Below are positions 1-12,074 of a stretch of DNA of 21,108 bases, in pieces; position 1 is the stretch's first letter, and every line of letters begins with the position of its first letter. The translations under genes were made by a program, and so were the position numbers. Location: NCBI GenBank assembly GCA_910592205.1, contig CAJVPJ010000599.1, positions 1 through 21,108 on the forward strand, read 5' to 3'. The notes below the pieces were generated by a model that searched no databases, was not told the origin of the DNA, and was given only the letters and a program-made list of their open reading frames with translations. Source of the DNA: Paraglomus occultum. Its lineage: Eukaryota > Glomeromycota > Glomeromycetes > Paraglomerales > Paraglomeraceae.

Positions 1-1500
1 GGCGAAGTTAACCAATCTAATTACAAGATCATGTGTAACATATAAAGTTCAAAACAAGCCAAAAAGAAGAAAATTCAAATTTTTACTATGATAACTAGCC
101 TTTGACTTCTAAGTAAAAATGTTCAGCATGAAATTTTACTCATATATTAAATGTCAATAACGTATTTAAAAAATTGTTATTAATTTGATGATTTTTTTCA
201 TGTATTTGCCCCCGCTTTAGCCATCCCCCCAAAGTAGTAATTATTAGTGGCAATCAAAAGTATCCAAAAAACATCATAAACTTTCTCAGAAGACTGAATA
301 TGCTCGATGAAGGTGGTCTGGGAACAAGGTACCATGTCGTCTCATAAACTCCATGACAATAGCATCAGTTATAGTTAGTTTAAAATCTGTCAATTTGAAT
401 AAGGTGCTGCTTTCAAGCGATGAGGAACTTCCAAAGGATGACCAGAATTAACCTTCATATAACAATGACATCTTCACAGACAGATTTTTGAGGACACCAG
501 TGCATTCGACTATATAGTCAAGTTTAAGTTGACCCATTTATCTGTCCTGTTGGAATACCAGCTCGAGAATTGATTCATACTAAACAATCTGTTTATTATT
601 ATTAGGATTCTAAATTCTTCATGGTGTTCGGTGTTTGGTAACTATTACTCTAAGAAATTTGGATCATTATAATAGTAATAGGTAACAAGGTGGCTGGGCC
701 TAGAATATATCTAGAAGTATTATTATTGGCAAAATCTGTGAGTATTTTATCTTATGCTTGAATTGTGTTGTCAGTGTTGCTGATGAAATGCTAAAGTGTT
801 CTGCATGTCAATTAGCCGTTAATTCGACCGATGAATGGGAATGGGGACATTTCAACAACTCCTCTTTCTGCGACACCCAGAATAAATATACCACCAAGAT
901 TTTCCTCCATTTTTGAGCCGATAAAAAAATAGACAAAATTTATATTCAGCATTGGAGATGGAAGTCGCAACTAAATTAAAATAGGATGATCTTAAAAAAA
1001 TTTTTGTATAAAAGTCCGGGTGGGGCTTAAACTCGAAAACCAAATAAGCACCAAACTTATGCATTTATTTATTTTATTCTAATCTCAGCTAAATCACTAT
1101 TTTTGGCATTTTATTTACATTCATACGTTATAAATAAGGTGTCCAAATTATACTTGTAGAGACTGTTTGAAAAACCAATTTTTCCGCTCGCAGGCTCTCG
1201 GAAAGAAAGTTTTCTCGGTAGCATTAAATGAATTATCCAGTATCACTATGAAGAGTTGACTGTTATACCGTAATTTGTGCTATTTAGCAACAGGCTCAGA
1301 GAACGAAGCCAAAAATAAATTCCGCTTGGGAAATTTACGTTGAGGCTGGGAACGAAGCCAATAAAATAAATATTTTTTCAAGAAAAAATTACGCATTGGC
1401 AAGATTATTATATGTACAGTTTGTGATCACTATATAGACATGCATGAACGCTACTTACAGTCAACTCAGACACCACTTTGGCAAAGGACAAAGCCCTAAT
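1..1500. other. Gene-poor AT-rich stretch with small ORF remnants
   Basis: I see no confident gene here. Two short open stretches have protein-like composition but no recognisable family. One is on the minus strand at 286-447 (54 codons after an upstream stop, containing ITDAIVMEFMRRHG and ending HRAYSVF-stop). The other is on the plus strand at 831-932 (ATG to TAG, 33 residues, rich in Pro, Thr and Ser, with STTPLSATPRINIPPRF). Either could be an exon or a gene relic. Neither has splice partners I could join, so both are left as remnants. Confidence 0.3.
1292..1371. repeat. Imperfect two-copy direct repeat
   Basis: Two related segments of about 29 bp lie 51 bp apart, at 1292-1320 and 1343-1371. 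Each has the core GAACGAAGCC preceded by AGGCT and followed by an A-rich tail ending AAATAAAT. The copies differ by small insertions and deletions. They lie between two outward-facing copies of the 10-mer CAGTCAACTC (1253-1262 reversed, 1458-1467 forward). Confidence 0.5.
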
Positions 1501-1619
1501 TAGTTATCTACAATGTGGTTCGGTTCGATCATCACAGCCGCCCGAACAGAATTATGTGTAACATAGACACTGCCGCTTTAACGAACTGCAGCTTCGGAAT
1601 GGTAATGGGACTAAACATA

Positions 1620-2063
1620 TCACCGTTTTTCACGAAAAGTACAATCAATTATCTTCAAAACGGTACAAAAATCGTTGTGACTCACATAGTAGATACGTAC
1701 AGTAGAGCGCTTCGAAAAAATAGATTTTTCATATGTTTTACTATGTGATCGACAAAAATTACGTAGACTTGGGCACTTAATTACTCGATAATCGATGTCG
1801 TTTTCAGTGTATGGTTCACCATTAGACTTCTTTTCACCACTAGCAATCTTTTGTTTCATTTTGTTGATGGATTCTAGGGCTGCTGCTTTATCTGACAATC
1901 AGTCATTGTGGCCACTTAAAACGGAACCGACCAAGGATTTTTCCGGAACTACCAACTCTTTTATCCGGATGGGAGTAAGGTCGTACCTCAAACCATCGGC
2001 ACTATTCTTACACCCCGGTCCCTTGCGTACTTTTTGGGCAATGTTGCGTGTTTGGACTGGCAT
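1620..2063 (-). pseudogene. Unrecognised broken coding region, one in-frame TGA
   Basis: An ATG at 2061-2063 opens a 54-codon frame (begins MPVQTRNIAQKVRKGPGC, includes IRIKELVVPEKSLVGS) that ends in TGA at 1899-1901. The same frame then continues for 92 more codons, at first with natural-looking protein sequence (SDKAAALESINKMKQ, EKKSNGEPYTENDID). Protein character fades after about position 1770, where GTAATT could be a splice donor. A single C-to-T change from CGA would create the TGA. I do not recognise the family. It could be a decayed host gene, a fragment carried by an element, or a gene whose true exon structure I have missed. Confidence 0.4.
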
Positions 2064-2300
2064 TTAAAATCGGTAGATCAAGTTATATTATATTATAAAG
2101 TATGGGTTACTAGAGAAGATTTAAAAGTTGCTTATGATGAAGCTGTTAAAACTTTGGATCATGTTTTTGAAAGAAGGTTGGCTGAAAATAGAATTGTAAA
2201 TCAAGTAGGTGGTAGTGTTGTTGAACCTTCTTTAGTACCGGCGTTTAGTGTACCTGTTTTTATATACCGTGTTATTCTATATTTTACAAATATAGAATAA
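2034..2300 (+). pseudogene. Unrecognised coding-like fragment ending in a hairpin
   Basis: This 88-codon open frame contains a helical, charged segment (VTREDLKVAYDEAVKTLDHV, FERRLAENRIVNQVGG) that reads like real protein. Third codon positions are almost all A or T, more so than in MCM2 or NASP in this window. The frame runs into a perfect inverted repeat (2267-2305), so its last residues are encoded by one hairpin arm and are probably not original. Its 5' part overlaps the start of the opposite-strand broken frame at 1620-2063. I cannot assign a family; a transposon-derived fragment is the most economical guess. Confidence 0.35.
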
Positions 2301-2305
2301 CACGG
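2267..2305. repeat. 39-bp near-perfect hairpin
   Basis: The arms at 2267-2282 and 2290-2305 are perfect 16-base reverse complements (left arm CCGTGTTATTCTATAT). Two further T-A pairs extend into the loop, giving an 18-bp stem with a 3-base loop. The stem is AT-rich. It lies at the 3' edge of the coding-like fragment on the plus strand and could be a foldback element end or a transcript hairpin. Confidence 0.8.
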
Positions 2306-3495
2306 GTTGGCTGATATGAAAGGGAGAAAGAACTGATGCTGCCCCTGCAACAGTTAGAATCAGAAGACGAGGATAGATAAAAAAATATGAATAAAAATAA
2401 TAAAGAAATTAAAATAAAATTTGGTTTATGTCTATAATGTCAAGCAATAAATAATAAAACACTTTTTCCAGCCAATTTTTGGCCTGAATTTCAACAATTT
2501 TGTGCTCGAAAAAGGAAAAATTTGTCCAGTGAGTGTATACCCTCGGTAAATTGCCTTCCTATATATGGCAACCATGACACATAAATACACAGTGGGCTTT
2601 CTTTATAGTGGACCTCCGTTACAGTGGATTTCAGTTATTGTGGAGCTCCTAATTAAACTAGCTCTATATAGTGGATGAACAGACAGTTGATATGCTCTCT
2701 CAAAAAGCGTGTTGTTACTTGTTATAAAGAACTAAAAACTATAATACGAGAGTTTCTATTATTTTAGACAATGTGTGAGATTGTTTGTTAATAATAAAAG
2801 AAACTATTTTTCAGAAAAAGTGACTATGAAAACGTCAAATAGTTTAAAGCATCAAATTCTTTGAAAACAAGCACCAGTCTAGCATTATCCAATACTTTCA
2901 GTGAAATTTGCGATCATTTATCTAAACTTTTTACTGTTTTTTAATCAAATTCGCTATAGTGTATGTCACATGATATATTATTAAATACACTATATGGTGA
3001 GGTTTTTTTTGCGTATAGCTCGTTATAGTGTATAAAACTGTTGGAAGATGTGTATTATGTTATTTCTATGCATGTTTATGTGACCTGATCTTTTTAAATC
3101 TATTGCATAGCTGTTAGGCAGATGCACATATCCAAGACTATGTTATACTATCAGTTATATCCCCAAAGCGGGATATAAACGAGGGATGACTATTAATATT
3201 CCTTACCAGATGTATAAGGAAGGATTGTACAATATGCATGATGTAGTCACCAGCAACAAACATAGGCTACGGACTTTCGCCGATCGAACATTAAAAAGTA
3301 GCCCACAATGTAAACTGAAATTTACTGACACAACCAGTCATGGTGCGATAAGTACATTCATACGCATTGTAACTTTATAATGTAACTCTTATTTTTTCAA
3401 GACGAAATGTAAATTTGAGCTTTGCATCTCTTTGTTTTATAAAAAAGTTTGACAGTATACATTATCGATGTAATTACTATTGTAATTACACTTTA
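2306..3495. other. Intergenic, with possible pogo-type terminal remnants
   Basis: I see no gene. Between about 2589 and 3045 the motif TATAGTG(G/T)A recurs (for example 2609, 2955 and 3022 areas), and the left part has CAGTGG and GGACCTCC blocks. This recalls the subterminal repeats of Tigger/pogo elements, but I could not pair two inverted ends, so a decayed or truncated element is only a suggestion. The remainder is AT-rich with no RNA gene that I can see. Confidence 0.3.
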
Positions 3496-4186
3496 CAGTG
3501 AAACCTCTTTATACCGTCCCCCGGTTATACCGGTTTTTTCTATAACGGCCAAAAACCGATCATCATTAATTAAATTGTCTATAACGGCTCCGGACGAAAT
3601 TTTGTTGGACAAATTTCGTCATACTATTATAAAATATATGTAATTTCCTTTTTATACCGGTCGATCATGTAACACAATAAATAAACTTTCTTTCACCTTT
3701 ACTTTCTTTTTTATCTACCATGACACGTAAACCAACGATACTCAATATTAATCTATTGAATTTGTTAAACCAAAGAATTTACGAATCAATTGCAATCGCT
3801 GATATGGTAAATGACGATGACATTATTGAAATAGTCCTATCCTAAAGTAATGAGGCCAGTGAGACCCCGAAAAAATTTTCGTTTGAGGCGGCATTGACTG
3901 CTCTTAAAACAATGACCGAATTTATTGAACAACAGCCAGATAATTCATTCATCACACGAAAAGACGCGGATAACTTACTGTGCTTACAACGTAATATCGA
4001 GTTAAGCAGAATGGACAATCTTAGGCAAGTTTTAGACAAAGATTGAATAAAACCTGTTATTACATAATGGATTATCCTTATATGTACCTCTTGTATTACT
4101 TGCCTTTTATACCTTTATACGGTCTTCCTCATACCGGTCAAAAATCCCCGTGGGATGGAGCTGACCGGTATAAAGAGGTTTCACTG
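3496..4186 (+). mobile_element. Non-autonomous Tigger/pogo element (691 bp)
   Basis: Perfect 21-bp terminal inverted repeats at 3496-3516 and 4166-4186 begin CAGTGAAACCTCTTTATACC and are flanked by TA on both sides, the target duplication of the Tc1/mariner superfamily. Extra copies of TATACCGG or its complement lie inside both ends, as is usual for Tigger/pogo elements. Inside is a shortened transposase remnant on the plus strand. The element is far below the roughly 2-3 kb of full-length Tigger elements, so it is an internal-deletion derivative. It lies 367 bp downstream of the MCM2 stop codon. Confidence 0.9.
3720..4046 (+). pseudogene. Tigger/pogo transposase remnant, C-terminal part
   Basis: One frame runs from ATG at 3720 to TGA at 4044-4046 with a single internal TAA at 3843-3845. 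The first six residues (MTRKPT) look like an ordinary transposase N-terminus. Further on, IADMVNDDDIIEIVLS and then SFEAALTALKTMTEFIEQQ and NLLCLQRNIELSRMDNLRQV match the acidic stretch and helical tail found at the C-terminus of Tigger/CENP-B-like transposases. The helix-turn-helix and the DDE catalytic core are missing, so the product cannot be an active transposase. Confidence 0.75.
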
Positions 4187-4552
4187 TATATTAATATACG
4201 CAAACCTTCAAAAGCGAGTAACTAACTGTTCTACAGTCAGCAAAATTCTTATGCATGTAGGAGACTACTGTTACGTGTTTGTTTACTAACAAACGAAACA
4301 ACTTGATGAGACACACACGAAAATCTGTAGCTTCAGCTTCAGTTCACTATACTTATTATTATTGGCTGTTTCAATTTTTTCCTCAAACCCATGTGTACTG
4401 TGCCATGAAAAATACAATCAATCAAATTTCTATGCTGGAAAAAACCGCTAGTTTTATTTTAATTTCTCTTGCCAGTTTTTCGTGGCACACTACAGTGATC
4501 ATAAAAGAAAGGTCACATTATATTCTTATCTCCTAACCCTTCGCGAATAATA
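4187..4552. other. MCM2 3' flank
   Basis: This stretch lies between the Tigger element and the MCM2 stop codon. It holds no recognisable gene; an 85-codon plus-strand open frame here (4279-4536) has no protein-like features. The MCM2 3' UTR and polyadenylation site must lie here on the minus strand. Confidence 0.5.
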
Positions 4553-8304
<3,752 letters not shown>

Positions 8305-8424
8305 AATGCAATAAAGTCTCAAGACGCGACATACCCGTGTCCCGCGTCAGAATTAAATCTGCCGATTGTACGACAATAGATGTTCATCAATAGATTCCAG
8401 GCATCATTGAAACTGTAACATACT
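8305..8424. promoter_or_regulatory. Divergent MCM2/KGD4 promoter with paired MCB-like sites
   Basis: Only 120 bp separate the MCM2 and KGD4 start codons, which face away from each other, so both promoters and 5' UTRs must fit here. Two inverted GACGCG cores lie at 8323-8328 (plus strand) and 8343-8348 (minus strand). The first is part of ACGCGAC (8324-8330). The CGCG core resembles the MCB element bound by the G1/S factor MBF in studied yeasts. That it works here is inference; the sites are 19-44 bp from the MCM2 ATG and may partly be transcribed. Confidence 0.55.
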
Positions 8425-8895
8425 ATGAATCTCACCAAAGTCACTCATATTGCTCAGAAACGTGTTCCGCTTATTAAGTTTCTCGGTCCGAGAAGAAAAT
8501 TAGGTGATTATGTCTAATCGATTTATTGCTAAATGTTATTCTCGTTAAATTGAATTAAATATAAGACATGATTATAGATGGTGGGCTCTACTAAATTAGT
8601 TAGTTGACGTATAGTGCAGACAGTGGATCCCAAGCCTCAACTTCATCCGTTAGCGCCCAAAGGAGCTACATTACCCAAGAATCATCAGGAGCAGCATATC
8701 TACTTAACGAGTTATGACGAACTGCCCGACAAATACAGAAGAACAGAATTAGCGTCTGATGAAATAGAAGCTATTGAGGCATGTTTTTCTCGTATTCATT
8801 TGCCAGAAATGGCATTGGGGCGCACCAGTATCATAGGTCTTACATACATGTTACTACTTCTGTAGCTTGGTGGTGCCGACACGGTAGTCCGATAA
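8425..8895 (+). CDS. KGD4: 2-oxoglutarate dehydrogenase subunit 4 (Kgd4/Ymr31/MRPS36 family), 90 aa
   Basis: Kgd4 is a small mitochondrial matrix protein that tethers the E3 enzyme to the E1-E2 core of the 2-oxoglutarate dehydrogenase complex of the TCA cycle; it was formerly listed as a mitoribosomal protein. Exons: 8425-8503, 8615-8778, 8866-8895, totalling exactly 91 codons with matching phases (1, then 0). Family landmarks: PLIKFLGPRRK (residues 15-25), PKPQLHPLAPKG (32-43), ELPDKYRR (62-69), EIEAIELGGA (76-85). The N-terminus MNLTKVTHIAQKR has few acidic residues and could act in import. The length fits the family, which is about 100 aa in human and yeast. Intron 1 is GT-AG (111 bp). Intron 2 needs a GC donor to reach the conserved GG motif. 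It is head-to-head with MCM2 and convergent with NASP. Confidence 0.86.
8779..8865 (+). other. KGD4 intron 2, GC-AG type
   Basis: Exon 2 ends ...GCT ATT GAG and is followed by GCATGT; the acceptor is TTCTGTAG before CTTGGTGGTGCC. Splicing here gives EAIELGGADTVVR-stop, which restores the Gly-Gly motif found at the C-terminus of the family. Reading through instead gives EACFSRIHLP and runs to a TAG without the motif. A GT donor 3 bp downstream (GCAT|GTTTTT) joined to the same acceptor shifts the frame and loses the motif. Confidence 0.75.
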
Positions 8896-9192
8896 GATAA
8901 CCATGCCGACCAACCACATGGTTAATGTCAAAAGCTTATCTATGATCATGTGCTTTCTTGGACAGATAAATCAGTAATGTTTAGATAACCTTACATATCG
9001 ATGTAAAGGCAGCTATAAGGATGAAGTGACAACTTCCTCTCTAGCAATCATGCAATTTTGCACAACAATTAGACGAAAATTCAATGAAGATTAAAGGATG
9101 TAACATTGCTTATTCGAAAGCAAGCTTACAAATTGAATAATGTTGAAAATCATAGAACTTATTTCTAGTGAACAAAGATAACAGAACTATAT
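8896..9192. other. Convergent intergenic region KGD4/NASP
   Basis: These 297 bp hold the 3' ends of two convergent genes. I see no AATAAA for KGD4 and no other gene or RNA. The region is AT-rich with no repeat that I can identify. Confidence 0.5.
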
Positions 9193-10997
9193 TCACACTC
9201 TTGTTTTTTTACTTTGAGCCCCATCTACACTTGCAACCTCCTCGCCATTCAGCTCCATCTTGCGTTTCTTCTCATTCTCTCCCTCTATTAATTCCTGTGG
9301 TATAATCACCGAGTTTTCCTCCTGTACTACAGTTTCCTTGGTATTGGTATCTACGGTCTTCCGTTTAATTAGAGAAGAAATATCATTGACAGTGCTATTC
9401 GTTACTGTTGCTGCTGAAGTTGATGCTTGTCCGGAACCAGAGGCAGATTCCGAGGCTGTCGTTGCATTCGAAGTGGTCGTAAGCCGTATAAGTTCATCCA
9501 AAACAGAACTATGTTGCATATCTCGTGCAAGCTTGGCGCTTTTAAGCTCCTCAACCTTTACGTGAAAGATCATAAGTAGATATACGGACTGAGCCTACAA
9601 TCAAAATTTTGATACTTACTTTTGTTTCCATATCAGTTAACAGTTCATTCAGTTCACCTATCTCTTTGTGTATAGCATCAGTATCGTTATCTGCCGTCGC
9701 CACACCTTTCCCTTTGACGTCTTGCTGTGCATTAAGAACAGTAAGCCTTTCACACAGACTCTTCTTACGCTGCTCCAATACCTGAATCGCTTCTTGAACG
9801 TGAGACACTGCGTTATCCCTCTCGCTGGTACTATACTCCATTGCGAGAGCCAATTTGTAATGCGTGTTAAAAGAGTCAAGGACAGTGAAATTTGTTCATA
9901 TATAAAAGACAACAAAATTATTCAAATCTCAAAGGATATACTTCCGCAAGTTGTCGGTCATCTGCAGGAAGTCGTCGAATCTTTATGTTAAGAGCCTCCC
10001 GATAATCATTTACAGCTTGGTCAAGCGCCTCTAATTAATATTGTAGACAATTTGTTAACTCGTCATTCGCGAAACAGATTATATTAAAAATGAATTATCA
10101 ATCACCGTTTTCCAGGGACAGGTCGCCTAGTGAAATATATATCTCTGCAAGTTTGATTTCCGCATCGTAACCCTCAATTTTTGAGTAGATTATCCTTGCG
10201 ATATCAAGAACTTCCCATGCCACAGATAGGTCGTCATCATTCTGAGTATTATCAGTTGCCCCGCCTGTTTCTGCCAAATCGCCGTCAGCCCCTTCTTCTT
10301 CCTCTTCCTCTTCATCTTCTTCCTCGTCTTCGAAATCGTATGCAAAATCAGGTTCACCCTCAAAAAACAGACCCTGGTTGTTTACTGACGGTTGTTCCTC
10401 TACCGAAGCGATAGGTATCTCAATAAATTAAATCGATTGAAGCAGTTATTGGGGACCCAAATTCACCACATTTAGTTACCTGATACCGCACTAGTCTTCT
10501 CAAGTACTTTACTGTCTAATACACTATTCTGTGCTACAGAGTTCTCCAGCAAAGCCCGTCCATAAAGAATGAGTACATCGGCATACTCTCGCGAATTTTG
10601 ACCATTGCTCACACCTCTAAAGGTAGTTTAATAAACAAATTGAAGTTTAGGCCCGAAGTCACTTCTAACCTCTACATGCGTCAGTGGCTAGTGTCCCTGA
10701 CAAAAAGGTAACCGCGATTGCTGTGTATAGAACGAAAGAGTCAACAAAGTATTCTTACATCAACTGAGACGCTTCGCCAAGTTTCTGTACGGCGGTCTCG
10801 TACTCGTGCAAAGCAAAAGCCTTCATGCCCTCATCGACCAGTGTTTCGGCACTTTTTGATTCAACTCTGTCTGACTTTTCGGCTTCGTTCGTGTGAAGCA
10901 CAGTTTTGTTTGCAGCCGTAGAGTCCTCCTGACCAGCTTTTGCGGAAGTTGACAAGGCAACGCTTGCCGAAGCAGAGGACGCAGAACTATCACCCAT
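9193..10997 (-). CDS. NASP: NASP/Hif1/Sim3 family histone chaperone (6 exons, 455 aa)
   Basis: NASP-family proteins bind and store histones H3-H4 and hand them to the assembly machinery in the nucleus. Exons: 10759-10997, 10480-10616, 10106-10399, 9940-10030, 9620-9863, 9193-9555; total 456 codons, all phases consistent. Features: Ser/Ala-rich N-tail; first TPR around residues 51-80 (ETLVDEGMKAFALHEYETAV); TPR2 interrupted by an acidic run (about 145-166, EDEEEDEEEEEEE), the hallmark of the SHNi-TPR family; then WEVLDIARIIY (187-197), AEIYISLGDLSLEN and ADDRQLAEVHYKLALA (245-260) as later TPRs; a coiled-coil-like stretch (about 265-355); and basic C-terminal motifs KKRKMEL and SKKTRV that could be nuclear localisation signals. 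Four introns are GT-AG (142, 80, 75 and 64 bp); the fourth of the five is AT-AC. An ACGCGAC site lies about 145 bp upstream of the ATG. Confidence 0.93.
9864..9939 (-). other. NASP intron 4: U12-type AT-AC intron (76 bp)
   Basis: The intron opens with ATATCCTTT, the full U12 5' splice-site consensus, and ends in ...TTAACAC. A branch-point match TCCTTGAC lies at 9875-9882, with its adenosine (9876) 12 nt from the 3' end, as expected for U12 introns. It splits the codon GT|G (Val254) and restores the conserved AEVHYKLALA of the TPR. There is no AG between the donor and the conserved HYKLA codons that would allow a GT-AG solution in the right phase. Confidence 0.88.
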
Positions 10998-11081
10998 TAA
11001 AAGTACAAAATATCTTTTGATTGAATAGTTTGGTAATAAAAAGCCTAATTTATATGAACGAACACCTATTATATTTTTGTG

Positions 11082-11113
<32 letters not shown>

Positions 11114-11281
11114 GCGTTCTAACGTGTAGGCTTTAAAAGCAACGCGACGAGTATCAAATACTGTTTGAGGTAACGATAAACACACTTTCACCTACACCAT
11201 ACCGACATAAAATAGACATATCGGCTAATCATTGATAACGCAGCAAATCAGGATAACTAGAAGCCCTTTTCGCCAGGGAAC
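10998..11281. promoter_or_regulatory. NASP 5' flank with (TA)n tract and MCB-like site
   Basis: This is the upstream region of NASP. A TA dinucleotide microsatellite runs from 11082 to 11113, interrupted by a single C at 11098. The heptamer ACGCGAC occurs at 11142-11148, identical to that in the MCM2/KGD4 intergenic region. Both as regulatory elements are inference. No other gene is visible. Confidence 0.45.
11082..11113. repeat. (TA)n microsatellite
   Basis: About 16 TA units with one interruption (ACAT at 11097-11100). It lies 85-116 bp upstream of the NASP start codon, so length changes could affect the promoter. Confidence 0.9.
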
Positions 11282-11285
11282 AAAA
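11282..11285 (-). terminator. RNA polymerase III terminator of tRNA-Arg
   Basis: A TTTT run on the minus strand lies four bases after the last tRNA base, the usual minimal Pol III terminator. Confidence 0.75.
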
Positions 11286-11289
11286 GCGT

Positions 11290-11375
11290 TACCCGACGCG
11301 GGACTCGAACCCGCAATCCCCAGATTTCAACTATAATTAGAAGTCTGGTGCGTTATCCGATTACGCCAGCCGGGC
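11290..11375 (-). tRNA. tRNA-Arg(UCU) with 12-nt anticodon-loop intron
   Basis: The cloverleaf folds completely: acceptor GCCCGGC with GTCGGGT (two G-U pairs), D stem GCGT/ACGC, anticodon stem CCAGA/TCTGG, T arm GCGGG-TTCGAGT-CCCGC, discriminator A. The anticodon TCT is at 11339-11341 and is read by the minus strand. A 12-base intron (11326-11337) follows position 37, the canonical place for tRNA introns; the mature tRNA is 74 nt. Internal Pol III promoters are visible: A box TGGCGTAATCGG and B box GGTTCGAGTCC. CCA is not encoded, as normal for eukaryotes. Confidence 0.97.
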
Positions 11376-12074
11376 ACGACACGCTTGTAAATTTCAAAAA
11401 TTTTATTTATAAATCATATGCCTGTTTCTATCATGCATAACACAGCATAATAATAATATTGGGTCACAGCATTGTCATAGTGAAGCTTGACGGTTCTCCC
11501 CCCGTTTCTTTTGGCAATATTATTTGTATAGAGCTTTACGGTATCTCATAAATCCCGTTTTAGAGTATCATGGCCGACTATTATTTGTGCTGTATACACC
11601 TTGCAACGTGCGGCACAGCGCAACAATATGATACAAAACGGCAAACATGTCCATATCGATAGACCTCGCACAGATTATTAATGAATCGGACATCCCCAAT
11701 ATAGTATATATTTGACACCCAGTTAGCGGAACGACGGGTAGTATTTGAACAGAGCGAGTTTTTCTTTAAAGTGAAAATATTAAGACTAACTTATTACCGC
11801 AAAATTATTTTTAATTAATTCTCTGGACTCTGGTCGAAATTCAGATCTTCTTAGCTTTATAGTTCATAAATTTGTAGTTGTTCTTTTAGAATACACTGCC
11901 TTACCAAAGTATATAACAATCGCTAACTAGCAATTAAGTTGGATTTTCTGCTAACGATTCAATTTTTGAAAATAACAGTGACGCGTTTGATAAAATTATA
12001 TTAAATTACTTAATTAGACTTATATATTAGACTGAACCAGACAAAAGTATGAAACCCTCTAACTCTATTAATTA
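11376..12074. other. Intergenic, nothing recognised
   Basis: AT-rich, with no convincing open frame or RNA gene. A block at about 11720-11780 (GCGGAACGAC, then TTTAAAGTGAA) resembles the right end of the element at 12075-12613 (GCGGAACGAACGAC, TTAAAGTGAATTTC) and might be a very decayed relative; this is weak. Confidence 0.3.

Noticed and set aside
2589-3045. Complete Tigger-like element based on TATAGTG repeats
   Set aside because: The motifs on the two sides are in direct or mixed orientation, and I could not define matching inverted ends with TA duplication.
8436-8448. MCM2 start at ATG 8446-8448 (MSDFG followed by GTGAG)
   Set aside because: It looks attractive, but the phase does not match exon 2 (joining creates a TGA). 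The sequence is explained on the other strand by KGD4 exon 1, whose protein (MNLTKVTHIAQKRVPLIKF) fits its family.
8614-8865. Single-exon ORF beginning at 8614 as an independent small gene
   Set aside because: Its first codon is GTG formed across a splice acceptor, and its tail is intron sequence; the KGD4 three-exon model explains it and supplies the PLIKF and Gly-Gly motifs.
9260-9565. Plus-strand ORF of 101 codons, and the similar one at 10181-10414
   Set aside because: These are antisense shadows of NASP exons 6 and 3; their Leu/Pro- and Ser/Val-rich composition mirrors the acidic and Thr/Ala-rich NASP sequence.
9936-9945. GT donor (GAA|GTATAT) for NASP intron 4
   Set aside because: No AG acceptor exists before the conserved HYKLA codons. 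The AT-AC solution 2 nt further on satisfies donor, branch point, acceptor and phase.
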